The position numbers and the translations under genes are program-made. From Meandrina meandrites (Eukaryota > Cnidaria > Anthozoa > Scleractinia > Meandrinidae): a stretch of DNA of 64,000 bases. Shown piece after piece: positions 1 through 11,232 of the stretch (positions are counted from its first letter, which is position 1; every line of letters begins with the position of its first letter). Where the stretch lies: NCBI GenBank assembly GCA_963693305.1, contig OY855913.1:6332701-6396700 (forward strand), read 5' to 3'. Under the pieces are notes generated by a model. That model was not told the DNA's origin, did no database searches, and saw nothing but the letters and a program-made list of their open reading frames with translations.

Positions 1-509
1 GAACAGATACTACAGGTGCACACTTAGTTGAATCTCGATATAGAAAGAGGGTCCCCATATGGCTTATACACAGAACTTAACAGGATACCAGCATAGTTCC
101 GACTAAATGGAAATAATAAGAGAAAGAAATCCGAAGCCTTGCATCGACAAACACGCTCATTTAGATGTGAATCTGTTACCGTTGAACGGCTTTTGCAAGT
201 CTCTCTTTCAATAGCTGTATGTATATTGTCTTAAATGACACATTTTGTTGGAAGGTTAAATTTTGTGCTTTCCTATAAATTAAGGTAAATTATACCCCGT
301 GTTCCAGAGGGATTGTTTTCTTCAGTTTCTGGCAAATTGAGTGGGGAAGCCGCAATCATGACGTGGCGAGCAAGTTACCAAAATAGAACTAGCACTTGTC
401 TTTGGCGACCAAACCTTTCCATTTGGCGACCAAAATTTTAAGGTTGGTCGCCAGTTGGCTCCCTTAGGAAAAAGTTAATTTCGGACCCTGTAACGGAACT
501 TTTTTCTCA

Positions 510-595
510 CACCCCGCTATTATGGACTCTCGCCAATACGGACACTAAACACAGTCCCGAGTCTGTCCGCTAAAACAAGAGTTGACTGTAATAAT
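510..595. mobile_element. Short fragment of a pogo-like MITE
   Basis: CCCCGCTATTATGGACTCTC, GGACACTAAACACAGTCCC and GTCCGCTAAAACAAGAGTTG match the right half of the element near 59190-59262. Confidence 0.5.
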
Positions 596-771
596 ATTAG
601 TTCAATTATAATAAGCTTAATTATTTATATAAATTAGCTTTAGTCATGTCAGCCTTTTGCAAAACCCCGGGGCTCTTATATGTGGGTTTTTACTGTCTCT
701 GAGGTGAAGGCAGTTTTATGCATGATGTACATTAATTAAAATTGACATCCATTTTGTTTATTATTCCCCAG

Positions 772-1398
772 ACCCTGAAGAAGCGTGAACGTGATTTTGA
801 AGCTGAAAGAGACCTGCTGATGATCAGCAACAACACCATCAAACAGCGGCTCCTTGTACTAAGGAAAGAGGTAGTCATTCAACAGGAAGTTTCCAAAGAA
901 TCTTCACAAGAAGCAGGAAACACCAAGTCTGGGCAGCCTCTTGGTGAGTCAACTTCCCTCAAGTCTGCTGCAAAGTTAAAAAGCATTGAAAACCAACCCT
1001 CCCCTGTTTCTGTGGCAACTCAGACATCGTTCACTTCCGGTGAGGAGTCAGATGCGGATGGCTCTGGCGCCAAATCAGAAAGCGTTCAAGTTGAGGCTGT
1101 CAGCAATGGAGAAGTAGAGCATGTCATCAGCAATGGAGGCAAGGTGGAAGCGTGCATTGATGATGAAGATGAAGATGTAGACGTGGAAGGTGAAATCACT
1201 GATGATAACACCGAGGATGTGGATTCTTTGGTTAAGGATGAAAAGGCCATCAAATCGAAGGTTTTGAAGGCCTCAGAGCCAGTCGCCTCCTCTGGTAGAT
1301 CCTCAGCAAATAAGAGAAAGGCAGTTAATGGGGATGATGGTAATAAATTAGAGGCCAAGAAGTCCAACATTCAGTGCTGCGCACGTGTCAGCTGTTAA
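772..1398 (+). CDS. Terminal coding exon of an unrecognised acidic, probably nuclear protein (partial)
   Basis: The exon opens after a clear acceptor (TTATTCCCCAG, ending at 771) in phase 0 and reads 208 codons to TAA at 1396-1398. An in-frame ATG at 742 lies in the intron-like, pyrimidine-rich stretch, so I do not take it as the start; the 5' exons lie outside the window. The first ~40 residues are charged and helix-like (KKRERDFEAERDLL, then IKQRLLVLRKEV), consistent with the end of a coiled coil. The rest is low-complexity, rich in Ser, Glu and Asp, with a run DDEDEDVDVEGE and a basic NKRKAVNGDDGNKLEAKKS near the end that could be a nuclear localisation signal. I do not recognise the family. 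Nuclear location is inferred from composition only. That it is a real exon is supported by the acceptor, the long open frame and the coding-like composition. Confidence 0.7.
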   Translation, partial: TLKKRERDFEAERDLLMISNNTIKQRLLVLRKEVVIQQEVSKESSQEAGNTKSGQPLGESTSLKSAAKLKSIENQPSPVSVATQTSFTSGEESDADGSGAKSESVQVEAVSNGEVEHVISNGGKVEACIDDEDEDVDVEGEITDDNTEDVDSLVKDEKAIKSKVLKASEPVASSGRSSANKRKAVNGDDGNKLEAKKSNIQCCARVSC

Positions 1399-3810
1399 GC
1401 CCGGCACATGATGGGCGATTGTGAAGGGCTCATGGCCAATCCCACTGTAACCCAGTGACGAAGAGTTTCATACCGTGTATGGCTGTAAGGGGAATGTATG
1501 TTAGTGGTATATAAGATCTGCAATGCAGGTCGCAAGGATGTAATTTAAAGCTTCATCTGTGACCATGGTATCTCTACCTATGTAGATACGCTTTCCGGTT
1601 GCGTTAGTTCTATTATAGCCTCACTCCTTTTAAGCTGTTCATTTAGTTTGTTAGTAATGCTGACAAGCCAAACAAACAGCTACGAAGGAGGCCGGCCCTA
1701 TGATAGATACAAAAAAAATATGCTATGTTATTTGTTCCAAGTGACTTGGAAAAAAATGGTTTGGTTTCAGTTTAGTTAATTAGTTAGACAGCAATGCTGT
1801 ATACCATACCATGTACATACAGGGATGTAGCTAAGAGCTGGCTGCAGGGCAATTTCACCAGCAGAAAGAAAGCTTGTCACAGCTGGTTGACTTGGGGTAA
1901 TTTTGAAGGTAGGCAGAAATTTTGGGCATGCTTAGTTTTCTCTTGGCTACATCTCTGTACAGAGCTGCAATGGAAATGTGCAGCAATGTGAACTCAGCCA
2001 GGAGACTAACAAAATGAATTAGCTGAGCCTGCAGGTTTTGGTCAGAGAAGTTGCTGGGCAACATGACACAGTCTCTTGGCATCATGCTGACATGTCGTCA
2101 TCATTCTGGGAGCTTGCTCTGTTGCTCATGCCAAATTTCTGAATGAATATTTCAATGACCATTTGGCAAAATCAACCCCTCCGTTTCCTCATCTGAAATG
2201 GCTCTCAACAAGAATGTTTTTCCTTGTGCTGTTAATCTGCTCCATGGTATGTTAAGGTTTATCTTTGGTTCACTCAAATGTAGAAGTAATTATCTCAGTG
2301 TTAGAGTATAAACAGCTTTTTGTAAAAATTTATAATTGGCAAAGCGACCAAAAATGCCACTAAAAATGTTATGTTTTCGATGAAATGGTTTGATGCCATT
2401 GTCTTTTCCTGCCCTTAATTTATGCTTAGACAATAGGGTGAAAGGTCTCATTCCCATGTCTCTCTCAAGTTTGACAAACACCATAAGGAGAGTTAGACAG
2501 ATAGCATTCTCTTCAATCGTGTAGTCTAAAAGTAAATCTGGGCTTCAAATCATGCCAACAACTGCAGCCATCTCCACGAATTAATGCAGAATGTTAACTT
2601 TTAAGATACTTTGTCTATCTGTTCTCTCTGTGTGCGTATTTATGAAATATAACTGTCAGAAATTTGTGTGCACTGATCAGAGGCACCACATCAATCTTTG
2701 AAGTGCTACAGCATCAACATGGTTTCTTCGGCAGGGATTTCAAAAAACTCTTGTGAGGTATGGCTGCCAAAGCAGAGTTGCGATAAGGCAATCAAACCAA
2801 CTTTTAACACTTACACTTCTAATGCAGCCTATTGTAAAAAAAGAATTAAATAGCCTTGTCAAAATTTGGCTTAAAAAGAGTTTAGTATAGGTTACACATC
2901 CAAACAGAAAACCAAGCAATGTTGTAATTCAGTTTCAAAAATTGTAAAAAAAAATATCGTCCCTGAATAACTTGATAGGCTATCAGGATCTACATAGACA
3001 CTGTACTGTGATAAAAAAAATAACCTTGTCACTCTGTGTGACCATTCATATGAACGCTCCTGAGCATACTTTCATGTAGCACTATTTAGTGTGCTGTATT
3101 TGGTGTGCTTTAACTGTAAGTCTAAGTGCATGAATTTCTAGTATGTGCACCTATAGGAGAGTAGAAAAGAAAGGCAGAAAGCAAAGCTTGAAGGGAATTT
3201 CTTTATGTTCAATTTTAAAGTAGGCTGGTGATGACCTTTGTCTATCCTTGTACTGGTACCCAGGTTCTGCCTGCCAATAAGAACCTCTGTCAGTGTGGTT
3301 TTAGTGTGACCATTCAAATGAAAGCTTTTGAGCAGTACTTTCATGTGGTACTGTTTATTACGCTGTGCAAGGTGGTTTTACCTACATCTGTGGATAAAAC
3401 TACCCTAGTGTGTGGATGAAACCCCAGTGTGTGACCATTTAAATGAAAGCTATTGAGCATTACTTTCATGTGGTACTGTTTATTGTGATGTGCAAGGTAG
3501 TGTGTGACTAGTTCTCAAGCACTACTTACCTATTGTGCTCTTTGTTTCGCGTGTGTTTTCCAAACATTTTGCAAAGTGAAAATTGTGCTTCAACTTTAAA
3601 CTTTGTCGCTGGCGGGAGTGAAGGGGTTCATCTTTAAATAAGAGTAACATTACATAGCTCATAGCTAAACATGATGTATTTATGCGATAGTATACATCTT
3701 TGTGTACGGTTGTCAGAGGAAGTAGAGTGGTAGTTGCTACTGTGTAGCTTTAGCGGGGTCTGTAACCATGCAGATTGATTGTTGTGAATAAACAGGCCAT
3801 ATCTGTCCAT
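1399..3810 (+). other. Probable long 3' UTR of the gene ending at 1398
   Basis: No coding exon is visible. The stretch is AT-rich with many T-runs. The first canonical AATAAA I noticed in this orientation is at 3787-3792, within GTGAATAAACAGG, so the transcript could end near 3.81 kb. Three related copies of a 60-120 bp motif lie at about 3035-3095, 3304-3372 and 3427-3500. Extent and polyadenylation site are inferred. Confidence 0.4.
3035..3500 (+). repeat. Three copies of a hairpin-containing motif in the probable 3' UTR
   Basis: Copies start near 3035, 3304 and 3427 with GTGTGACCATTYAWATGAA. Each continues through a short inverted repeat, ATGAAAG...CTTTCAT, whose loop contains TGAGCA, then TGTGGTACTGTTTA and GTGCAAGGT (diverged in the first copy). 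The second and third copies are about 123 bp apart. In the first copy the stem has one mismatch (ATGAACG). Confidence 0.6.
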
Positions 3811-5094
3811 TTTCGGACAGTATATAATTGTTTTTGGTATGTGTCATTCCTGTACAAGCCCAAAGGTGAACCCAACCTTTTTACTTTTGAATCACCGGTG
3901 TAGTTTCTTGTCGCCAATACTTAATTACTTCTGATTAAAGGTGTGCCAAGTCCCAGGATGAGCAGGGGGGGGGGCTTCCATATGGAAGGGACGACGAGGA
4001 TACTCGTCTGAAAATTTGAATTGGACCCATAGCATGTCGAACGGAGACCACTCTGGACGGGGCCTCAAGTTTTCATGTCTAGCCGGTGTAGACCACAGTC
4101 GGTTATTTACACCCTTAGCGCGACAACGATTATTCGCTTCCCTTTCATCTAGGATTCCCCCCTTCCATTAAATCTATCTAAACTGGCATTAGAGCAAAGG
4201 AAATGCAACGATAAGCGGGTTTACATTTTCTGATAACACGAGTCACGATCAATAAGGCAGATGACGGTGCGCGTCATGTCATAAACAATTAAAGCACGAG
4301 TTTTCCAGTAACGCTCAGAAAACCAGGGTTGGTAGTCTAACTGTTTCAGTGCCGGGACACTAAAGGGTTGAATCATCAGTCGCTTTGAGATAAGAGACGG
4401 CAACGTGAACGAGACTGTCACCAAACAACAATAACTCTGCACGTGCGTTTCAAATCTTGGTACATTTCTTGACCGTTTTCTGCGAAACAACAACTAGAAA
4501 AGGGCAAATTCTGCGTAGTTTGGAGAACGTGAACGACAACGGCTAAATTTTTGTATTTCTGTTTGGGGTTGAACTCTCCCTTTACATATTTAGCTGGAGC
4601 TAGTTCCTAAACCAATAGATACACTGAATACATCTGGATAATCGCGAGATTTTAAGGTTCCTTATTATTTTTAAACGCACGCGCGATCGTGTTCTTTCAG
4701 TGATTAGTAATACAGTTCTTTTAGTGTTTTAACGTAAATGCGGTAATTTGATTGGCTGAGTTATCGTGCACTGCCTAGTATCATAACCAAGCGACCGATT
4801 ATTAACTCGTAATCTGATTGGCTACTCAGGCACCTCCTGTTAGTATAGTAGGGTCTCGGAGCGTGCGGTATTGAAACTGAGAAGTTAAACAAAACCGGCA
4901 ATAAATCAGTTACATTACTGCATGTCAGTGTCGCTGCTGCATGTCCCGGCGACTTGTCCCTTGTGTAACAGGACGTTTAGATGGAATATAACCGCTTTGA
5001 TCTGTATGATCCCCGCCTCTCGGTTCCTCAGTCCGATGCAAAGATACCACCATTCGTCAATTTGTTACGAGTGCGCTAGAAGACAGAGAATAAT
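3811..5094. other. Intergenic stretch without recognised genes
   Basis: Holds a poly-G run near 3966 and two GATTGGCT boxes (inverted CCAAT) near 4750 and 4817. Short open frames here have no recognisable protein features. Confidence 0.4.
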
Positions 5095-5265
5095 AAAATT
5101 GGGTACGTACCCGTCAAAACATCGGTCCGGACCTGACCACTTTTGTAGAGAAACAGTGAACTTGACACGGGGCCATGGGCGTCCATGGCCCCCGTAAAGT
5201 TGACTGTTTTCTCTACAAAATTGGCGGGTCCGGACTGATTTTTTGACGGGTGCGCACCCAATTTT
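5095..5265. mobile_element. Palindromic MITE-like hairpin, 171 bp
   Basis: The ends AAAATTGGGT and ACCCAATTTT are exact inverse complements. The inverted repeat continues inward, including CCCGTCAAAA / TTTTTGACGGG, GTCCGGAC / GTCCGGAC and TTTTGTAGAGAAA / TTTCTCTACAAAA. The centre is GGCCATGG...CCATGGCC. The whole segment can fold into one stem. Both terminal regions contain a small palindrome (GGGTACGTACCC on the left, GGTGCGCACC on the right). I see no clear target duplication. Confidence 0.65.
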
Positions 5266-6188
5266 CTTTGTCGTGTAAACGGCCTTAACAGCAGTTTTCT
5301 AGTGGAGCGGAATGATAGCGGATTGTCTATAGTGTCACTAGACGCTGAGTGAGTGGGACGTGGCTTCTTTTATAGTCTGAAATTGTGCGAGTGATCAGCC
5401 CGTCTTCTTGTCCCTTGCCCTTGATCAACCCTGTTTCTTCTATTTCAGGTAAGACAAACTTTTAAATCGCCATTTTTAGACATACAGAGTAGAGATCTTT
5501 AAGCAGGGAGCGCGGAGGGGGGGGGGGGGGGGGTGGGGGGGCTGGTAGGGCTGTAGCCCTACCACTTTTTTTTCCTTGGGTTGATTTTTTATGGCTTCAG
5601 ATGACATGGTAAACGTGTGAAGACTCTATAAATTTTACCACTTCAAAGGAACAAAACGCGTCTACTCTTGCATATGCGGTTCACGAAGTCAAAGGCTCGA
5701 CAAATTAAAGCTGCGAGGAAGAACCGTTTTATTTAACATATCTAATGCATTGGATGGTTTACTCGGGGGTGGAAGCGGAATCACGAATCATGAATTGCAC
5801 AGCTGTAAAATTGGTAGGAATGATGAATCTTCCTGTTGAGAACCTGGGAATCGTGTGTGTGCATTTTTCCGACAACGTTTCTCGAAATAGCTGTAAATCA
5901 CATACAACATACCCCTATTGGTTTTCTAAAACAAAGGAATTATGGCTACGGATTTAGGGGAGGGTCTCGGGCCCCTCCTTAGTTTAGTAAAAGACATTTT
6001 TTGTAATGACAACCCCCGTGTAAACACAGGGTTTTCGGGGGAGACCCAACGACGCTCTGAAGATTTCCGGGTCCTAGCATGTGTTTCGTCAAACACATTC
6101 GCCCGTCGCAAGTACTTTTTCATTCTAAAATCGGAGAATCGGGTGTAAGTAATGTCATTTAAATTTTCTGTTTTAATTTTGCTTTTAA
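5266..6188. other. Intergenic stretch with a poly-G tract
   Basis: A G-run occupies about 5517-5540, immediately followed by GGCTGGTAGGGCTGTAGCCCTACC, itself a small palindrome. No exon with splice support is visible. Confidence 0.35.
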
Positions 6189-6425
6189 GCCCTGGCCAAA
6201 CGGTAACGCAAGTGGACGCAAGCAGTCACAATTTGAACGTGCAGACAGACTTGCGTTGGCTGGCCAAACCGCGGACTCGCCAGTCCACTGGCAAGTGCAC
6301 GCACGTTGTCAAAAAAAAAAACATTTAAATACTACTTCGCGCACTGTAATTCAGTACTGAGTGCAAATGTGATCTCGACCAAAGTGAACGCAAGTCAACG
6401 CAAGTGCACACAAGTCGTGGCCAAG
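6189..6425. mobile_element. MITE-like repeat with CGCAAGTGGACGCAAG motifs, copy 1
   Basis: Begins CCCTGGCCAAACGGTAACGC and ends near AAGTCGTGGCCAAGCTT. Repeated CGCAAGTG/CACTTGCG motifs occur inward from both sides. A diverged second copy lies at about 7315-7672, which defines the approximate ends. Confidence 0.5.
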
Positions 6426-6458
6426 CTTTTGCCGGACAAGGTTTAACATGATCTGTTG

Positions 6459-6599
6459 TAGTCCAGTCCCTGAACTCTCTCTTTCGCGCGCCCTATATTG
6501 GGATGTTCAATCTAGGCGCGAGAGGAGACAGTCTCTATTCTCGCGCCTGGGTTCAACCACAATATAGGGCGCGGAAGGGAGAGTTCTGGAACTGGACTA
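6459..6599. mobile_element. Palindromic MITE-like hairpin, 141 bp
   Basis: Ends TAGTCCAGT and ACTGGACTA are exact inverse complements. Inner pairs include GAACTCTC / GAGAGTTC, GCGCCCTATATTG / CAATATAGGGCGC and GGCGCGAGA / TCTCGCGCC. The left flank ATCTGTTG and the right flank ATCTGCTG (one base removed from the end) differ at one position and may be an imperfect 8-bp target duplication, as hAT elements make. Confidence 0.6.
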
Positions 6600-6884
6600 A
6601 ATCTGCTGCTGCTCAAGCTAGAACGGTGCCGTATCAACGTTTCACTTCTCTCTTGGGTTTAAAGCTATCTTTCCGGTAGACAGCAAAGAGTTGTTTTAGG
6701 AACTCCTTCTCTGATTGGTTGCCTGTAACATCTGGCGTACCACATGTACAGGAGTCAATCCCCTGTGTACATCAACGACACTACGTTCTCCCAAAACGGC
6801 TGGAAATCGAGCCTAGGAGATTTAGGGAAACTCGGAAAAAAAACAGAGGAGATGCCGCCGATGTCAACAGTACGGCTAGGGTTT

Positions 6885-7200
<316 letters not shown>

Positions 7201-7314
7201 TCAAGGGAACACAAAAGGTCACCCACTGAGATGAGGTGTTAAACTGCTACTCCGGCAGCATCCCATGAAAGTACTGAACATAATTACAAGGGTAATACCG
7301 GCATCTCCATTAAA

Positions 7315-7672
7315 GCCCTGGCCAAACGGTATCGCAAGTGGACGCATGTAGTCGCAAGCTGGACTTGCGTACAGACTAGCGTTGGCTGGCCAAACGGACT
7401 CGCAAGTGCACTGAAGTTGCGAAAAAAAAAGAACCCATCTTGAAAACCCTGAAGAAATATCTTGCATTTCAGTGGCTAATTTGTTGCTTTGGCAAGGAAT
7501 GACTTTCAATTGCTTGCATCTGGTTGCGTTGACTTGCGTTGGGTGGCCAAAAGGTGAAAAACTTGCGTCGACTTGCTTGCAAATTTGATCTCTATCAAAG
7601 TGAACGCAAGACATCACAAGTCAACGCAAGTGCACGCAAGTCGTGACCAAACGGAAACGCAAGTGGACGCAA
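7315..7672. mobile_element. MITE-like repeat with CGCAAGTGGACGC motifs, copy 2
   Basis: Begins CCCTGGCCAAACGGTATCGC, matching the start of the copy at 6189. The interior contains several CGCAAGT and ACTTGCG motifs. It ends near GTGACCAAACGGAAACGC. Internal length differs from copy 1, so the two are diverged family members. Confidence 0.5.
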
Positions 7673-8041
7673 ATTAACATCCAGTTTGCAAGTACTGAAG
7701 TCAGACCATACTTCGTGAATGCTGGATTGGTCAGGAAGAGGTAAGTAGCTCGAGATAGAATAACTAGATATAGTTGATTGAAGTTTGAAAATTACAGCTA
7801 TAGAGATGAAATATGATTCAAGAAACACACTGAATAAAATCGTCTATTTGGTGTAAAAAAATATTTCATCAGTCTGTTCGTTTTACAAATAGGGAGATGA
7901 AATCTCCGGCTGTTTCTCAGATTAAAACTACGTTTGTTTGGCTCTGGTAAAAATCTGTACAATTTGTAATTAGGATTACTACTAATGTCCTGAAAAATTT
8001 TGACCTTTTTGAGCCTGTCTCGAGGGTTGTCCAATATACCC

Positions 8042-8886
8042 GCATAGAGTCGAGTCGTCTAGGCTAGGTATCGACTCGACTTACCGGAAGTCTAGTCGCG
8101 AGAGACTTAGCGTAAAACACAGTAAGGTTATGTGGGAGGGTAGTAAAAGTCGGCACGGGTCGTCACGACTCGTCAGGGTAAAAGTCGACTCGACTTATTG
8201 GAAGTCTAGTCGCGAGAGACTTAGCGTAAAACACAATAAGGTTATGTGGGAGGGTAGTAAAAGTCGGCAACTCGACTCGAGTCGTCTCGGGTCGTCACGA
8301 CTCGTCAGGGTAAAAGTCGACTCGACTTATTGGAAGTCTAGTCGCGAGAGACTTAGCGTAAAACACAGTAAGGTTATGAGGGGGGGTAGTAAAAGTCGGC
8401 AACTCGACTCGAGTCGACTCGAGTCGTCACGACTCGTCAGGGTAAAAGCCAACTCGACTTATTGGAAGTCTAGTCGCGAGAGACTTAGCGTAAAACACAG
8501 TAAGGCTATAAGGGAGGGTAGTAAAAGTCGGCGACTCGAGTGCAGTCGACTCGAGTCGTTACGGCTCGTCTCGCTCTCGTCTCGTCTCGACTTATTGCGA
8601 GTCTAGTCGAGAGAGACTTAGCGTAAAATGCAGCAAGGCTATGTGGGGAGGAGGATAAGGAAAATTGGGCGACTCGACTCGAGTCGACTCGAGTCGTCAC
8701 GACCCGTTGCTAAAAGCCAACTCGACTTATTCGGTGTCTAGTCGCGAGGGACTTAGCGTAAAATGCAGTAAGGTTATGAGGAAGGGTAAGAAATGTCGGC
8801 GAATCGACTCGAGTCGTCACGACTCGTATCGCAAAAAGTCGACTCGACTTATTGGAAGTCTATATCTAGTCGCGAGAGACTTAGCA
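8042..8886. repeat. Satellite array, about seven copies of a ~132-bp unit
   Basis: The landmark TCTAGTCGCGAGAGACTTAG recurs at about 8091, 8205, 8337, 8469, 8602, 8737 and 8865, giving spacings of 114, 132, 132, 133, 135 and 128 bp. Each unit also carries AAAGTCGACTCGACTTATTG, GTAAAACACAGTAAGGTTAT and a variable block of GACTCGAGTCG palindromes. Because 132 is a multiple of three, several units read through as one open frame (8130-8606) with a repeated protein motif. I interpret this as fortuitous rather than as a gene. Confidence 0.85.
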
Positions 8887-9181
8887 TAGAAAGAAAACGT
8901 GCTGTGTGCCTATCAAAAATCTCTAATAACTTGACCATTTCTGACTCGATTTCCCTGCAATATGCATGTCAATATGTTCATGTAACGCTGTTAGTTTTGT
9001 GTGATACCTATATTGCCTCACGTACAAAACCAGAGTCACTGGTGTACCGAAAGTGTTTTTTAACAAAACAAATTGGCCGGCTTCAGTTTTCGGGACACAG
9101 AAAAGATAAAAATTGGTTAATATTTGAATTAGCTTACATCAAATACATTTTCTTTGAGTTTGATACTTTATTCTATGATCA
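8887..9181. other. Short spacer between satellite and MITE
   Basis: AT-rich sequence with no recognisable feature. Confidence 0.3.
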
Positions 9182-9187
9182 ATGTTG

Positions 9188-9643
9188 GAGGGGGACATTG
9201 GGGTTTGCGGTATTGCGGTATTGGCCAATTTTTCATGCGGTATTTCGGTAATTTTAATCTTGAATTGCGGTATTGCGGTATTCTCCAAACCTGCGGGATG
9301 CGTTTTCTTTACGTTTTGGTCGACGATTTTCTGTACAAAAACGTATTCTTCACTTTTTCCGACCATTTTTAGCCGTTTCGGAAGCAACCTGAAACAGCCT
9401 CATTTTGTCACACATTTTAATCTACAATTTGACTGTTTTAACAACCAGTTTAAAGCCGAGTCATTGTTTCCACTGTCCCACCGCTTGTTTTTGCCTCTAT
9501 TTTTGCCATCGCGTCAACGAATCCACCAGTTATACAGGCTTACTATAAAATTGCGGTATTTTCCGATTTTTTTTGCGGTATTGCGGTATTTATCGAATTT
9601 TTTTGCGGTAATGCGGTGTTCAGCAACCCCCAATGTCCCCCTC
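9188..9643. mobile_element. Non-autonomous DNA transposon, 456 bp, 6-bp target duplication
   Basis: Left end GAGGGGGACATTGGGG and right end CCCCAATGTCCCCCTC are inverse complements. The element is flanked by direct repeats ATGTTG at 9182-9187 and 9644-9649. Inside, the motif GCGGTATT occurs repeatedly in the same orientation near both ends (about 9208, 9270, 9552 and 9578), with variants GCGGTAAT and CGGTAATT. No transposase frame is present, so it would depend on another element. The open frame across it (9182-9655) reflects the absence of stops in the repeat motif and I do not call it a gene. Confidence 0.75.
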
Positions 9644-9649
9644 ATGTTG

Positions 9650-10698
9650 TCATAATCTCAAAACACTTCACTGTGCTGTTCGCGAATTTGGACCCCCCGA
9701 CAAAAGTTGTCATACTTTACTTTCGTACTCCTGGAGACGTAAACGAATAAAACAAAAGATGATTTAATGTCAATACGAATATTTCATGGACATTGAAAAG
9801 AGGAAATAGAGAAGGTACGACCCGGTGTTTACCAAACACAGCATGCATGTCCAATGCAAAATTTGGTTTCTGTCAACATCCCGAAGCAACGTTTTCCAAG
9901 CGAGAATCAAGTGTCATTTTTGTTGACCCGAGCCTAAAGTGCACAACCAAATTTATGAAACAAGTCCGGCTAATAAGTCCCTAATGGTCAAGTTAGTTTA
10001 TTAGAATAAATGTTCGATTGAGGGAATTTACAAAACCTGAAAAGATACAGGACAATAAGATTACTACTGGACTCTAATTACATTGTTTTCTTTTTGTTTT
10101 TGAAAACTTTACACAATAGATTTCCTCTCTCTCTAACTAGCTTTCGCTTTGCCGTTAAAAAACAAAGAGCAATTTTCTCGACTTTTACAGCGTAAGAAGT
10201 GTTTTGTTTGTAGTATAAGCTTTGTTGAAAGTTGTAAACTTGAAATAGAAAGATTTTCACAAAAAGCGCAAGAGCGAGTTTTATTGCTTCTTTGTAAATT
10301 AGGCCTGGTTTAAACGTCGCAGTTTACATGCGCCAAATACAATACTAATTCGAGTCCACTCGAATTAAAAAAATCGGCAATTGGTTTTAAACGTCGCATT
10401 TAATTGTGTCACATTTAATTGCTGAGCTATTGCTGAACGTTCTATTCCTAATATAAAAAACAAAAATTTTCCGTCGTGGTTCAGGTTGTCCACAATACGC
10501 AAAATTTTAGAGTGATTTCGAAAGCCGCTACTGAAACAAGATTTAAAATTTCATTGCTAACAGGATCCGTAGTTAGACGCTGTCTTTAGTCAGGTCTTAA
10601 GTTTTCGTTAAGCTTGTCAATGAATTATATAGTCATTTTTATAGTCATTTTCTGTAATAATTTAGAGGCCTGCAAAGTTGCATTGCTATTATTTGAAG
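9650..10698. other. Intergenic stretch without recognised genes
   Basis: Contains GTTTAAACGTCGCA twice (near 10309 and 10383, the second as TTTTAAACGTCGCAT), suggesting another degraded repeat. No supported exon. Confidence 0.3.
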
Positions 10699-10848
10699 TT
10701 TTATACCATACCATAGAAAATACAGCCAATCAGAATACAGGAAAGCCGTTGTATATTCGACGGTAGTCAACCCAACCTTCCCATCGTGCGCTGCGGTCTT
10801 ATTCTCGACGAAATTTAGTCAGCGTATTTTCTATGGCATGGTATAAAA
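10699..10848. mobile_element. MITE, 150 bp, ends TTTTATACCATACCATAGAA
   Basis: The left end TTTTATACCATACCATAGAA pairs with the right end TTCTATGGCATGGTATAAAA, with one mismatch, and the pairing extends to AAATAC/GTATTT. No coding capacity. Confidence 0.7.
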
Positions 10849-10915
10849 TAGTTACACCACACTTTCTCGTGGTATACTATGGAATATCCCACTTGTCACT
10901 TAGCCTAGCTCACCA

Positions 10916-11046
10916 CGAGTCTCTCGTAGCTCAGGTGGTTAGAGCGTGCAACCGGTATTCTGGAGAGGCCATGGGTTCGATTCCCGTCGGGGACTCAGAA
11001 TTTTTCTTTGTCTCATGCTCGTGTCATTGTTGAAAGAGATCATCTT
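10916..11046 (+). repeat. tRNA-derived SINE copy 1
   Basis: A tRNA-like head (10919-10995) has an A-box-like TAGCTCAGGTGGTTAGAGC and a B box GGTTCGATTCC. The T arm and 3' acceptor strand CGGGGAC are well formed. The 5' acceptor strand, GTCTCTCG, no longer pairs fully with it, and no proper anticodon stem can be drawn, so this is not a functional tRNA. A ~50-bp tail (CAGAATTTTTCTTTGTC...GATCATCTT) is shared with the copy at 11564, which is what marks both as a retroposed family. Confidence 0.7.
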
Positions 11047-11148
11047 CATTATTTATTACCGAGCTTAAAATTTACCATCTTTATTATTTACTATACATTT
11101 GATGATTTCGACATTGCTGATCCTAGCAGTACAGTAATAGCCCGCGTG

Positions 11149-11232
11149 TAAGAACCTGAATTTTTCAATTTAGCCTAAATAGCTTCTTATATAAATGGTA
11201 CTTAAAGCAAATTTAGGCTACCAAGGTTCTTA
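11149..11232. repeat. Short inverted repeat with ends TAAGAACCT / AGGTTCTTA
   Basis: TAAGAACCT...TTTAGCCTAAAT pairs with AAATTTAGGCTA...AGGTTCTTA across an 84-bp stem-loop. A related block (TAAGAACCTAACTTAAAATT, TTTAGCCTAAATAGGTT) recurs at about 11460-11545. Confidence 0.5.

Noticed and set aside
8130..8606. 158-codon open frame with a repeated SSRLVRVKVDSTYWKSSRERLS-like motif
   Set aside because: It lies wholly inside the 132-bp satellite; the repeated peptide follows from unit length being divisible by three, and later units break the frame.
9182..9655. 157-codon open frame
   Set aside because: Covers the 456-bp MITE almost end to end; the frame arises from repeated GCGGTATT motifs.
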